Below the pieces are notes generated by a model. The model had not been told where the DNA came from. It saw only the letters and a list, made by a program, of their open reading frames with translations, and made no database searches. From Ariolimax columbianus (lineage: Eukaryota; Mollusca; Gastropoda; Stylommatophora; Arionidae): a DNA stretch of 64,000 nucleotides. The position numbers were made by a program, and so were the translations under genes. Where the stretch lies: contig JAVGWX010000018.1 of assembly GCA_036924085.1 (NCBI GenBank), positions 26,114,563 to 26,178,562 of the forward strand, written 5' to 3'. Below are positions 34,901 to 49,900 of this stretch, piece after piece (position 1 is the stretch's first letter; each line of letters begins with the position of its first letter).

Positions 34901-37900
34901 TTGGAGATTAACACTTAGTCAAGCAAAACATACTGATCAGACAGTGTTAGTCAGTGTCAGGTAAAATATACTGACCAAACGGTTTTCCTTGGAAACAGAC
35001 TGTTTCATGGCATTCTGGCTAACGAGTTGGGGGATCGACTTGATCACTATAGTAGTGAATGACACACAGATGAAGCCAAGGATAGCTGGAGGACCCCAGC
35101 CCATCTTCATCAGTGAGGAAACGTGAGGAAAGCTAGTCATCCAATGCCCTTTTCAGGACACACAAAAAAACAATTATACTCATTGTTGGCATTCAACAAA
35201 AACATATTTTATCTCAGATAATTGGTTTTCAGTAACAAGGCAGAAAAAGTTATCAAAGATCATGTAAAATACAATGATTTGTATGCATTCATTGCCTTCA
35301 GAAGATTATCCTGCCTATGTGTTACTGGGGGATGAACAGAGAACAAAGAATAGTAGCCAGGATTGTTGAAGAGATGACTAAGCAGTGTTGGACATAGGGC
35401 TGGCTACACCATCCTGTATCAAATACAAACCGGAAGAAAAAGAAAAGATCTGTTCATGCCAGTGTAGAAGAGGAAATATGTGAGTAAGTAGAAAGATTAG
35501 CTAATAACTAATCAAAAGGTTTATTTATGTATACTATATGGCGGCTTACCCATATCATCATCATTTATACATAGGGCCACAACAGATAATCTCCATCTGT
35601 TTCTATTCTGTGTCATCTTATTAAGTTCCATCAATGAAATCCCAAATTGAGCTGACTTCCTTCTCAACTATTTGCCGCCAGGTGTTCCAGAGCTTCCCAC
35701 TTGTCACTTTCTCTGTGAGTTTCAATCTAGCACATGTCTGGTTATGCTGTCTGGCTTCTTTCTGAGAATACATTCTATCCATCCTAATTTTCTCTGTCTC
35801 AATTTCCTGCTGTATTGGTTGTTTGCGATTACCTCTGGCAATTTAACACAAAGTATACGACCAGACACTTGTTAATAAAAGTCTGCAGTCTGGATATGAT
35901 ATTTTGAGTCACCTGGCATGCCTCAAAGCTACAAGGGGCTTGTCATAAGTCTTTACCCTGACCATGAAGGAGTACGAGGAGAAAGTTGAAATTTGGCACA
36001 GTGCTTATTCCTTATCAATGTAGCCACCACTTAAATTTATACATTTCTGCCATCTCTGCATGACCTTGAAAAGACCTTCAGAATAATGTAACCTATTTTT
36101 CGAACTAAACCAGTTATCACAAGCCAGTATGACATCTTCGTCACCTGTCAAAATTATTTCCTTTGAGCTGTTTTTTAAGTTTTGAGAAAAGAAAAAAGTC
36201 TGATGGAGCTAAATCAGGAGAATATGGTGGGTGTGGAAGAATTTCAATATTCAAATCGTTGGCTGTTTGCAGCACAAGACTTGCTTTATGGAAGGGCGCA
36301 TTGTCTTGAAGCAAAGGCAGAATTTGATTGCGCTCTATCCCTTGTTTTGTGGTTACCGTCTCTCTTGGTTTGGTAAGGAGATTTGCATAATATTGCCCAT
36401 GTTGCCATGAGGCAGGTAATCTTTCAATATGAAACCTCTGACGTCCCAAAGAACAGTCAGCATCACTTTTCTTGCAGATTTCTGTCCTCTTGGCTTCACA
36501 TGTGTTGGTGAGCCCGGAGTTTTCCTCTGCATGCTGAAAATTTTGGATTCTGGGTCATAATGGTGAACCCAAGTCTCATCTACTGTCCTCATGCGGGAAC
36601 ATGTTTTTCGACCGACACATTTTGAACAACTGGCCACAGCAATCAACCCTCATTTGTTTCTGTTCACATGTCAGCAGACGAGGGACCCAGCGGGCACAGA
36701 CTTTTCTCATGTTCAGTCTGTTATGTAAAATCCTAAAAACTACTTTCATTCAGTTTTGCTGACCTACATATCTCTGCAACTGTCATTTTCCTATCCTGGT
36801 CAATGATTTTCTTCACTCTTGCAGCATTTTCATCGCTGCACTCTGAAGATGGTCTTCCTTATCTTGGATGATCAGCAACATTCGAACAGTCATACTTAAA
36901 CTGCCTACACCAATTTTTTACAGACTGGCTAAGGAGAAGGGATCAAAGAGGGGAGGCTAACCCGGCACTAAAAAAATGCCTGCTGAAGTTGGATGTGTTG
37001 GACAGAAAGGTGCAAATATCACAGTCAAACTGTAAACTACGACACAACACATTCTGTTCTCTGGACTACATTCTGTTACTTAAACCTTTTTCAGGGCTTG
37101 GTAGTGGGAGATTGAAAATGAACAAAGCCAAGCCAAGCCCCTTCCCAGATAAATAAAACCTTGAACTTCTTCAATTATCTTACCATTAATCTTTATGGGT
37201 ATCTTTGTTTGTTATTACCTTGCTTACCTGTATAGATGACTAGTATTTAATTGAAAAGGTTGAAATCATATCTCTGTTCTATATTCCAGACAAGTTTAAC
37301 ACAACGTAAAAAGCCTCTCTATTACTGCATTTTATGTTGGGGTGTTAAGGAGATTTATAATTGCTGAAGAATAAAGGCAGTTTTTCCCAGCAGTCATCAC
37401 ATCATGTGCATGCTAGTTTATATTAACCCCAATAGAAGAAAATCTATGCCCTTACCAAGGTTTGAACATGTATCCTCCTGAACAAAAAAAGTAAGTAAAG
37501 ATCCTAATTTTACGCCAGTGTGGCATATTGGGAATATGGCATTTGTCCCATATTGTCCTTGACCAACTGCACACTAGGGGTGATGTGGACAATTTCATGC
37601 CAGTCGCTTTTACTTTCTCAGATTACTCTTGAACCCAATGTTTTAGGCTGGGTGGTCTCCGGGAGTCCTTTTTGCGATTGGAAAAAATCCCACACCATCT
37701 GAACTAGGGACTGAACCAAGATCGCTCAGGTGGGAAGACAGTGCATTAAACACTGTGCTAGTTTGGCTCCCATCCTCCTGAATAAGTGACTATTATCTTA
37801 TCTGTTTGGAAACCTGCTTCTCTTCAAATGATATATTTTAAAATTAACTTGTGTTCACTAGAAACAATGAATGGTCAGTCAACATTTAACTTAAACACTC

Positions 37901-40900
37901 ATTTTGATTAAAAAGTAAAGGTAGTCCCATAGCAAACATTGATGTCAAAGATGGAGTGTTAGAAACTTCATTGTATAACGCCCAAGCTTGTTTATGAGGT
38001 GGAGTGGCCAGTTCCCTTCCTCGCTGCCTTTCCTTCCCTAACACTAAGTCAGGTACCCATTTACAGATAAGTTGACTTCAGCGTGCTGATAATGGCAGTT
38101 GATACCCGTATCTTTGCATTTAAATTAAAATGATTCAATTTTACATTACCATCTACAACTTAGCTCTAAGTGCAGCAGTGTCCTAGAATAGGCTAGAAAT
38201 TGGTGTCTGCACAAGTGTGTGTGCGACTGAATTGGTGCAGAATGAATTGGAACCAGGAGACACATGTCACTAGAGTTATAAAAGTCTTTGCATGACTTTA
38301 AACAAGAGAGCATAATAGAGAACGTAGAGCCAGGAGACACAGTTCAGTAACAGTATGTATGTAGAGTAGCATAGTGTATCACTTGATTAGTAATTAACAT
38401 CATGTCTCCTAGACTGAGGTTCTAATACAAATAATGTATTCATCATTAATAAAAACGAGAAAAAAAACGCATGCACGCACGCACACACACAACTCATAAT
38501 AACATTTTGTTCTTTAATTTCATCATGAAGTTTGCATCTCCAGATGATTAATATCATGTCTAGAGATCCATCCCTACTTGAAGAGTGACAACAGAAGCAG
38601 AATTAATGACCAATAAAAACTCCAGCTCCCTCGTAAGGTCTCTCAGCAAACCTAAAATATCTGATATATTTAGTTACCTTACAGGTATGTAAAATCAATA
38701 AAGCTATGTATTACAGGTAGAAACAATAATAATTTGTTCATTGTCATCATCGATGACATCATTCCATGTCATACTGCATCTGGTGATGGTGTGGGCTAGT
38801 GGTTAAGTGGCACGGCTCACAATCCGAATGTGCTGGGTTCGATCCCCATCACAGCACCGGCCGTTACCCTGGGGAAGCAAACCCTTAGAAAATGCAGGAG
38901 GAAGCAGACCCTTACATAAAATGGATGCTGAAGTCGGATGCACTGGACCGATAGGCGCAAAATAAAAACCACAGTGCAACGCACACCGCCTTGGGAATTA
39001 TAGAAGTAAACGAACGCAAATAAAAAATAAATGCTGTATCCTTGAGTCTGTAGGTACACTTGTGACTGCCAATGAGAGCACAGAAAGTTCCACGACATGA
39101 CAAGTAAACCTAACCTACATCTGAAACTGGTATTCCCTCTACTCTAGACTTTCTGAATGTGTGTCTATCATGCGATGCCTCAATACGGAGGTCCTTGCTG
39201 CTTGCTATACACATTTTGACTGCACCTTTCCAGGTTGAACGATTTTTAGCTAGATTTTCCCAGTTGGTAATGTTTATTTGACAGCTCTAAAGGGACTTCA
39301 AATTGTCCTTGAAGCGCTTTTTTGGACGTTCCAGTGATTGTCCTCTTTCACTCAGTTCACTATACAGAATCCTCTTTGGAAGCCTTTCACTTGACATTTG
39401 AGCGAGGTGGCCAGCCTATCTCAGTTGGTTTTTCTGTAAAATTGCATGAAGGCCAGGCATAATAGGACTTCATTATCTGTGATATGAACTTGCCAGTAAA
39501 TAGTATGCATCTCAGATAAGTCATGCCAGGTTATTATGGATGCTGTAAATAGTAACTTAATAAGCATCAGATTGTCAACCTCACAGTGTGAAGCAGAGTA
39601 CTACAGAAACCCCTCCATGCAAGATCCTATTCTTCTTTGCTTGTGATTACCAGGAAAACATATCCATCACAATTTTGTTCTCATGTCTTGTATGGGATAG
39701 TATTTCTCGATTGATCTTTCTTTGGAACCGAGACAGCTACTCCACACATAGCAGGCTTTTGACCTGAGTGAATAGCAGGGTGTACAATGCCATGAGTTGG
39801 AGAGTTTTCTACCACAGAGGGGTAATACTGTATTGTTAGTGACGTCTTCAACATATTCTAAATGTTGCAATGGTCCTATTTTCATCTTTGTCACATATGG
39901 AACTTCTTTCGAGGCATAGGCCATTGACAACTGTCGTCCAGCAAGTCCGATCTTGAGCCCTTTCTGTCTCTCTCCACTTGACGTCCAGGGAACAAAGTTC
40001 ATTTTCACAGTCGCTTCACCAGGTGTATCTTGGTCTACCTCTCCTCCTTTTCCCATGTGGATTTGATGTCAGGGCCTGTCTGGTCACATTTGCTGGTGAT
40101 AATCTGTTGCTCCACTGTTTGTTGTTGGCTATTTTCTCATAGGTCTATATTACTCAATATGTCTTGCTAGCCTTTACTCATTATTCTCTTTATACATTTA
40201 TTGAGGGATGATGATGCTAACATCTGGTCAGGCAAAACACACTGATCAGAGAATGTTAGCCAGGGTCAGGAGAAATATACTGGTCAAGACCCTCACTTGA
40301 CCTCCTCGTTGGTCGTCCTGGAAACAGGCTGTTGTCGAGGACAACAGTCTAGCTAACAAGGTGAGGTTTGACGTGCTCTCCGTAGTAGTGAGCAACATGC
40401 AGATGAAGCCAAGCATAGCACAACCGCCTGGAAGACCTCGGTCCACCTTCATCAGCATGCTCGAGATGTGAGGAAAGCTGCTGCAACCCGTCACTTAACG
40501 CCCTTTTCAGGGAGCACATAAGAGTAACCTACTCATTGTGGGCATTCGAAACAACAACATTTGTTGATGAGCAACTGGAGTTTCCTGTACATTAACTTTT
40601 TGTTCTCCAAGTTTCTGCTTCATGTAGGAGTACTGACGACATTAGAATGAAACAATCTTAGCTTGGTATAAGTCTTTATTTCCCTAGATTTTCATAGTAT
40701 TCAGTAACAGACAGGAATGCTGTCAATGCCTTACCAATTCTAGCCCTTACATCTTCCCCTGTGCTCCTGAAGTATCAAATATGTGAATGTGTCCACCTCA
40801 CCTTCAAGCATGACTGGCTCTTTGCTTAAGGTATTCATTTTAAACATAAACATATGTTGATATTTAGTCCCATCTTGATGCTCCCTCATATTATTTAGTT

Positions 40901-43900
40901 TTTCTTGCATCTGACTATGGCTGTGTGAGAGCAGTAGCAAGTCTTCTGCATTGTCTATATCCTCTAACTGTGACCACAATGACCATTGTTAACAGGATTC
41001 ACCTCTTATAGCATGTTCTAAGTGTGGCAGTGGTCCAACTCTAATTTGTTTCACACATAGTCCTCATTGAAATGACCCAGGCACAAACTGCACAAATTCT
41101 TTGACACAAGCTTAATTCAGTGGTAGCCCCATGCTCCTTTTGTATGGTAACAGATTGATGATGAATAATTAAAGCAACTCAATATGACCAAGAATTATAT
41201 TGATCATCTCAGTATTGTTGACTGCAACATATGCTGTAAAAATCAATAAGATCAAGCACATACATGCCATATTTTTATAAACAGTAACAACAGCAACATA
41301 CCTGTACTGCTTTAGAAAGAAGTGACAGTTTCACACTTTGACTCTTCTGCAGCTGATCCTCAAGCTGAAAGAGATGATGTTAAAAATATTGCATCAGCAT
41401 GCGTTTAGTAATCACAACCGTCTAGAATATTGCCATAGGAGAAATGCTTGTTATTGAAATCCCACAATGAGTAAGATTATTCTTTTGTGTGCCTTGAAAA
41501 TGGCATTAAGTAGCTTTGCAGTAGCTTTCCTCACATCCTGATGAAGATGGACCAGGGTCCACCAGGTGGTTGTACTATGCTTAACTTCATCTGCATGTCG
41601 CTCACTACTACAGGGACCATGTCGATCCCCCACCTCACTAGCCAAGCTGCCATTGAAAACAGCCAGCTTCCAGGAAGGCCTGCATGGAATTGAGGTGGGG
41701 GTCCTGGCCAGTATATTTTGCTTGAACCTGACTAACATATCCTATCAGTATGTTTTGCCTGACCTAGACTAATATTGTCTAATCGGTATGCTTTGACTGA
41801 CCAGATGTTAGTCTCCTCCCCTGCAGCTCAGAAAATTATTAATATCATCATCATCCTTCATAATACAGAGATTCCCAGCCTTTCTCACTTCGGGGCACAC
41901 TATGATGAATATGACCGTTCCTTGTCATACTTGATCTATATTGTAATACTGGAACACAATTCAGGGACAAGGCCTGCAACCATAATCTTGAAACCCTGTC
42001 CCTTGCAGACCCGGATGGAACAGTCTCACCAGCAATCGTTCTGCCATGTCTGCAGACAACTGCTGCGACAGACATGGAAAGCCAAGAGCCAATGGTACAG
42101 ACCTCTAGGATGAACCAGGGTTAACTGGGAAGACAACATTCAACAATATCTGAAGGTTCAAAGACTAGACTGGCATAGTGTCAACAACAACAAAACTGCT
42201 GATAGAGCAGTCTGGTGTTCTCTATGGCAAACCTCTACACCCTGAGGTCGAAAACGATAGACTAAGTGAAGTGAAATGAACGAACATAATACATAATATT
42301 GCACATTGTTTAATAATACGTGCTCTATAACAATGAATTAGAATAATACACAATAACGAGATACACTTCACTTCTCTTAGTCACTCTTCTTCTACACCTA
42401 GGGTATGTAGAGATCTTTTTTTATATATACTTGCAATAGATTTTTTGCTGTTAACAAACAAGTCATTGGTCTGTTGTGTCTTTGTATGATGGGGACTGCT
42501 TCCTTTCGACCTTCATGCAGGTCACCATTGGGTAGAAATATGATTGCTGTTAGAATTATTTGTCTGAACAACAGCTACTCGTTTATATTTTCAACTGCCA
42601 AAGGTTTTTTTGTGTGCACAGCGTATACACGGGACCTCATAGCTTATTGTCTGTCTCTGGTAGGACAAAGCATCTGATCTTACCTCCCTTGAGACCCAAG
42701 GCTCTTGAAACTTTAGGAACTTGAACACCAACCACTTTCATTTCTTGAGAAGTGAGCATCTAAACTCACAGCAAGATTCAGATACTTTTACATGTTTTAT
42801 TTACATTTGATTAAAATGGTATTACTCCTGCCAGAAATTGTGTTTAATTTATACGAGATGTAGACTATCTGAGTAGTGTACAACAGACCTAAAAGTTTAT
42901 AAAGGTCTCCTTGTAGTTCAAACATCTCCTGTACAGTTTATGTATTTTCTATTGGACGCGAAGAAAAAATGTTAAAAACATAGTCAACATAATTTAAATC
43001 AAAGTGCTTTCCTGATCAGATTATGTTAGTCAAGGTCTGGTAAAACATACTGATCAAGACCCCCCCTCTGTTCCAAGCAGTTCTCCCTGGGAACAGACTG
43101 TTTCATTGCAGTATGGCTAATGAGGTTGGAATCGACAGTGTTCCCTGTAGTGGTGAACTGAGGAACATTGCATTGCACTACAGTTAGCAGGACCCGTTCC
43201 AACTTATCAAGAACGCCTCGAGATGTGAGGAGAGCCACTGTAACATACTATCAAAGAAAGTCATCTAGAGTACCTAACTGAAGCACAAGTGGCATTAACA
43301 GCAACAAAAAATCAAAGTTCTACAGAAACAATCACTGCAGAAGCACTTTAGGTGCAAGTTTCCTGTAAGAATGTCAACTGTAACTGATAGTTTCATTCTC
43401 CTATTGGAGCATTAATGGAAGATAATGATGATACTGATTTTTAATTGAAGACATCAACATTACACTGCTCTGTCTCCTCTCTCTTCCTACTCCCCTCTTT
43501 CTCTCCTCTCCTTTCCTCCTTTCGCTACACTACTTACAGATTTACGCTGATTAACTTGTTCCTCCTTAAACCTCTTCACACCATCTGACAGTTGCTGGAA
43601 GAAAGCCGCAGCTGTGCTGTGACACTGTGCAACAGTGTCAATCTCTGATCTGAATTTGTTCAGAGCTTTTTCCAGTACTCTGATAACAGGGAGAACACAA
43701 AGAGGATATTAATGACTGGTAAATTATGAATATTGAAGAAAAGGAAAGCTGCTGGACCAGATGGCATTTCCATAGAAATGATAGAGGCACTGAAAGAATT
43801 TGGTGTTGATCGAGTTACAGATCTATGCAACGACATATAAGCAGTAGGTCACTTACCACAGGACCCAATAATTTCTGAGTTCATAATGTTGCCTTTGAAG

Positions 43901-46900
43901 ACCAAAGCGATAAATTGCACGGATTTTCAGACATGAAAATCTGTTGAAAGTTATATTGGAGGTAAGAGTGGAGGGCAAGAGAGCCAAAGGACGACAGAGG
44001 TACATATAAACAGAAAACATCAAGATGTGGTAGAGACACAGTTTGACTGCGTGTACCAGTCTGGCGCTGTGACAGATTTAGTCTTGCCAGACAAATCTTG
44101 TCTCAGTATTGACAGTTCTTAGTTTTGCTAGAATTACGCCGCAAGCTATTATGATAGAACCCCGCTTGTTTTCTGAGCTTCTTGTCTACTTCCTCTAGAA
44201 CCTGTTTAAGACAATTCTATTGAATATTTAAAAAAGCAAAAAAACATGGGAAGATTATGGAAAGAGTTTAAATTCAGACTACTCAAGATCAATTAGAAAA
44301 TTATATCAGCAGATCCGAGCCACGAGGAATAGAGAAGAGTGTTACGACCCAACGGAATTCATACAAGACAGCTCAGGCAGAGAACTAAATGACCCTAAGT
44401 TAATCATGAAAAGATGGCAGGAATACTTCAGCCGACTCCTCAATATACCACCAGCAGAATACATGTTCCAACATTCAACCAGTTCCAATACAATTACAGA
44501 ATTCGAACCAGAAATATTGATTTAGGAAATAAGAGAAGCAGTGCGAAATTCTCCAACAAACAAGTCCCCTGGAGGAGATGATTTACCAGCTGAATTGATC
44601 AAAGCGACGGGCGACGTGTGAATAGCTTGACTTCAGAGATTGTTCACAATAGTATGGACCAACCAGGAGGCACCTGAAGATTGGAGAGATGCCATAATCG
44701 TCCTTGTATGAAGAAGAAAGTTATTAAGAGAGACTGCACAACTAACAGAGGAATTTCACTGCTGACCCACACGTGAAAGATTTCCTGTAAAATAGTAGGA
44801 AAAGACTTCACCCAACCATAGAATTACAACTAAGCGAAGCGCAAATGGGTTTCAGAAAAAACAGGGGCTGTACTGATGCTACCTGCCTTGCGGCAACTAG
44901 CAGAAAAAGGCCATAGAATATGGTGAAACACTTTATTTGGCATTTGTAGATCAAGAAAAAGTGTTTGACCGGGGCAACCGACAGCAGCTGTGGAGAACAC
45001 TGAAGAACTATGGAGTTAGTCGGCACTTGATAAGCATATGAGAATGTTTGTATAAAAATAGTCAAGTGTCAAATAGTAAAATAGAACAAGTGCCAGTGAA
45101 TCAGAGCGGTTTCTTGTCAAAACCAGAGTTAGACAGGGGTGTGTGCTTTCTCCCCTGTTGTACTTTACCTACATGTACCAAATCATCAAAGAAGCCCAAT
45201 CTAACAATGACAAAAGCTGTAGCAAACTCCTCTTCCCCGATGACCAAGCACTCATTGCAAACACTGAAGAACATCTGCAACAACGCTTAAACAACCTTAA
45301 CTTAACTGCAGAAGGACACAACATGAGAATCAACGTGAGTAAAACTGAAACAATGACAATAGCAAGAACAGAAACAACCGCTAAGATCTACATAGAACAG
45401 CAACAACCGCTAAGATCTACATAGAACAGAAACAACCGCTAAGATCTACATAGAACAGCAACAACCGCTAAGATCTACATAGAACAGAAACAACCGCTAA
45501 GATCTACATAGAACAGCAACAACCGCTAAGATCTACATAGAACAGCAACAACCGCTAAGATCTACATAGAACAGCAACAACCGCTAAGATCTACATAGAA
45601 CAGAAACAACCGCTAAGATCTACATAGAACAGCAACAACCGCTAAGATCTACATAGAACAGCAACAACCGCTAAGATCTACATAGAACAGCAACAACCGC
45701 TAAGATCTACATAGAACAGCAACAACCGCTAATTTCTACATAGAACAGCAACAACCGCTAAGATCTACATAGAACAGCAACAACCGCTAAGATCTACATA
45801 GAACAGCAACAACCGCTAAGATCTACATAGAACAACAACAACCGCTAAGATCTACATAGAATAGCAACAACCGCTAAGATCTACATAGAACAGCAACAAC
45901 CGCTAAGATCTACATAGAACAGCAACAACCGCTAAGATCTACATAGAACAGCAACAACCGCTAAGATCTACATAGAACAGCAACAACCGCTAAGATCTAC
46001 ATAGAACAGCAACAACCGCTAAGATCTACATAGAACAGCAACAACCGCTAAGATCTACATAGAACAGCAACAACCGCTAAGATCTACATAGAACAGCAAC
46101 AACCGCTAAGATCTACATAGAACAGCAACAACCGCTAAGATCTACATAGAACAGCAACAACCGCTAAGATCTACATAGAACAGCAACAACCGCTAAGATC
46201 TACATAGAACAGCAACAACCGCTAAGATCTACATAGAACAGCAACAAATCACGCACGTGAAGGATTTCAAATATTTAGGAAGCATAGTATCATCTAATGA
46301 AAGAATGCAAGAAGAAATCGATCACAGAGGCACCAAAGTAAACCAAATTATTGGTCATATGTCAACAATACTGAAGAACAAGCACATAAAGATTGGCACA
46401 AAAAGAGCCATGTTCAACACAATTTTCATGCCTACACCAAACTTGGACACTGACAGCAACAGGTAAGAGAAAAATAGAAACAACATAATTTTTTTATATT
46501 TTTCGTTTGCCTTATTTCTCTAATCCCCAAGGCGGTGTGCGTTGCACTGTGGTTTTTATTTTGCGCCTGTCGGCCCAGTGCATCCAACTTCAGCATGCAT
46601 TTTATGTAAGGGTCTGTTTCCTCCTGCATTTTCTAAGGGTTTGCTTCCCCGGGGTAACGGCCGTTGCTTTGATGGGGATCGAACCCAGAACCTTCAGATT
46701 GTGAGCCGTGCCACTTAACCACAAGGCCATGCCGTCCCCCTGAAACAACAGGAATGAAATGCCTGAGGCAAATGCTAAATGTGACAAGATGGGACAGAAT
46801 GAGAAATGATGAGATCAGGAAACTGATGGGCACTAAACCAGTGCTAGACATCATTAGAAAATAGCAAATTCAGTTTTTTGGCCACATATCGCAACAGCAA

Positions 46901-49900
46901 CACAGCAGCGTCCGACAGAAGACTCTATCACTTAAACACAGCGGTACCAGAGCTAGAGGCTGACCCCACAAAAGATGAATTGATAGAATATTCGAGGCAG
47001 CCAGTTCCACCTTATGCAAAGCGCACACCAAGGTGCAATCCAGATGTCTCTTATACACCTGATGCCGCAAGGCAAACCAGGATCAGACAATAGATAGATA
47101 GATAGATAGACTATTGAATATTTTGCTAGAGGCTGATGGCAGTGTGATTCCTCTGTAGTTGTTGCAGTCTGTCAGGTCATTTTTGGGCAGTTTGATCAGA
47201 AAAACCTTCTTTCCGTTTCAATGCCAATTTCTCTTCTTTCAAAATCCTGTTAAATAATTTGTATAGTACATTTGTGGACATATTTGGGCAGCACCATTGA
47301 TACTTCAGTAGGCACAGAGACAGATGTAAGTGCTAACATTGGAAATGTAAGGACAGAATTCCTGTTACTATATAATATTGGGACATCCAGGGAAATGAAA
47401 ACTAATACCAAATTAAGATTGTTTGATTTCAATATCAAGTCAGTACTCTTCTACAGAGCAGAAACTTGAAGAAAGACAAGGCAATACTCGGAAAACTCCA
47501 ATCATTTGTCTGTAAATGTCTATGGAAGATAATGGGTATAGGCTGTCAAGACATGGTGATGAACACAGACCTATGGGAAAGAAGTCAACAACAACCAGTG
47601 GAGTAACAGATCAAACATAGGAAATGGGATTGGATAAGACCAGGATTTTAGACATGCTAATATTGGCCACACAGGCGGTCTTTGTTATTTTTGCTGTTGT
47701 GATGAGGGAGCATGAAATTCCATGACAAAATTATCTTGCATTTTCATGTGACAACTACAATGTCATGGTAGTAAGTCAAAATTCTGTTTTGATCCACTTT
47801 AGACAACACCTTCAACATTGACTGTGTATGTCATTTAGTCAGTTTGTGTGTAAAAGCAGCCACCAAAATCAAAATGCTATCTGTGCTAATCGATGACTTG
47901 CTTGTGGATTTATATATTTTTTGTGCACAGTTAAAAATGACAGACACATTACATGGATTTCCAGCAATTTTTTTTGACTAAAGTGGACCCTCTTCTAATA
48001 TTGAAACACTGTTCCACCATATGGTTGTCATTGGAGAAGGTATTCATCAGAACACTGAACCAGTATCCTGCTCTGCTGAGGTATTCTGAAAGACATTGAA
48101 ATTGGGAAGCCTGGAAAAGTCAAATGCGTCCAGGATCATTTAAAGCACCAATTGACAGAATTGACTCTTCTATTTCTGCAACATGTTTTGTCTGTTTTGA
48201 ACACTTTCAACACTCTCTTCCAAAGTGATGAGTAAAAGATTGGTGTTCTGTTGCTAGAAATGGATCCTTCTTGGTCAATTAATGGTAAAATTCATTCAGA
48301 TAAAGTTGGTCAAAGCCAGTGAGAATCTCACATAAATTGATATTGCTAATGGAAAACTTTAAAACCACAGATGGACTGATTCCTATCGGCATGGCAGCCA
48401 AAGAATATATGCACGCTAAAGCTCTTATCTCACCTGCAACCCAAAAATGATTGTTCACTGATGTATGGGCATTTTATGTTGCAGTGAATAGAAAATTGTG
48501 GTCAAATTTAACTTTGAACCTTTACTTAACTATTGTCAAAATAATTTTCCCAGCGTATTGTCTCTGTTTACTCACTGGTGTATTCGCTGTGTTAACACCA
48601 GTTATTGCTATAAAAACAGCTGAATCAAAAACGAATCATTTCCGTCCGTCTCAATAACAATAAAATTGCAAGTTTGAGTTTAGACAATTTTTAAAGTATT
48701 TTTTTCTATGTTTCACATGGATTTGGAAGGTTATCCCATTATTAATTGTGATGAAGTTAAGTTGTTGCAACTGGTTTTTCTGTGGTAGATCTGTTCAGTT
48801 TGTTTATGTTGATGTAATAAATATGCTTGCAGTTGAAAATAACAGATAAGCTGATCTGGTTAAGAAACTATCAGTGTTTTGTGACAATTTAGGAGATTGA
48901 CAAATCATCTGGTGTACCTAAAAATGTTATTGATCATACAGGAAAGGTGCGGGAAAAAGTCCAGGTGGCAGTGAAAAAGGCTAATGCCATGTTGGGCATG
49001 ATAAAAAGAAACATTTCACATAAGAGTAAGGAAGTAATAGTCAAGTTATATAAATCATTAGTGAGACCTAAATTAGAGTACTGTGTTCAGGTGTGGAGTC
49101 CATATAATAGAGTGGATATAAACTTGCTGGAAAGGGTATAAAGAAGAGCTACAAAAATGATCGCGTGGTTTCAGAATTATAGTTATGTGGAAAGACTAAA
49201 ATAAACTGGTCTTCAGTGTCTAGAACAAAGAAGAATTCGAAGTGACTTAATACAAGTGTAGGAAAAGATCAATTAGACTATACCAAGTTTTTCAAAGCAC
49301 AATCGACTACAAAAACAAGAGGGCACAGCTACAAATTGTTTAAAGGCAGGTCTAGATTAGATATTAGGAAATATTTTTTTAGTCTGAGTGGTGAATTCTT
49401 GGAATGCATTGCTGAAGGATGTAGTGGAAGCAGTCAGTTAATGCATTAAAAAATAGATTGGATGCTCACAGTATTTTCAATATCCATGGAGTGAAATAAA
49501 CTGGTTGTATACAGGCTCTGTAGAGCCTTCTAAACCAGTATAATAAGTTAAGTTAAGAGGGTGGAATATGAACTACAATGTCACTGTGCGTCTATCAACT
49601 AGATTTGCTACGCAAGTAGATGCTGAGGTGTTGAAAGAATGCAATGACTTCCAGCTTATCTCTGATTCAGTTTTGAAGCTGGTAAATGATGAAGGCCAAG
49701 AGTGCCACAAACAGCTACAATAAGCAGCATGTATCAGCAGGACAAGGTGTGCCTGACATAGGAGAAATGCGGTGACAATTCCAGAAATAATATTTGCATT
49801 TGCCTTCTGATCAAACAAATATTATGATAAAATACATTGCCCATATTAGTTTGCAAATATATTAAATTGATTGTTTATCTGAACAGCAATCTTGACTACT

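Larger units (their letters stand above)
44230..47095 (+). mobile_element. LINE with reverse transcriptase, decayed, carrying a minisatellite and a SINE
   Basis: In order: IQDSSGRELNDPKLIMKRWQ, EYFSRLLNIPP, AVRNSPTNKSPGGDDLPAEL, LYLAFVDQEKVFDR (FVD-EKAFDR motif), LVKTRVRQGCVLSPLLYFTY, KLLFPDDQALIANTEEHLQQ (FADD changed to FPDD), MRINVSKTETMTIA; then a 29-bp array; then HVKDFKYLGSIVSSNERMQE; then the S1 SINE; then MKCLRQMLNVTRWDRMRNDE, IRKLMGTKPVLDII and FGHIS. Multiple stops and shifts. No zinc finger seen. Confidence 0.85.

Noticed and set aside
45379..46246. CRISPR-like array of 29-bp repeats
   Set aside because: Repeats are head-to-tail with no spacers. It is a minisatellite in a LINE frame.
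26232..46742. Functional tRNA genes at A-box/B-box matches
   Set aside because: The heads lack full cloverleaf pairing and continue into SINE bodies with target-site duplications.
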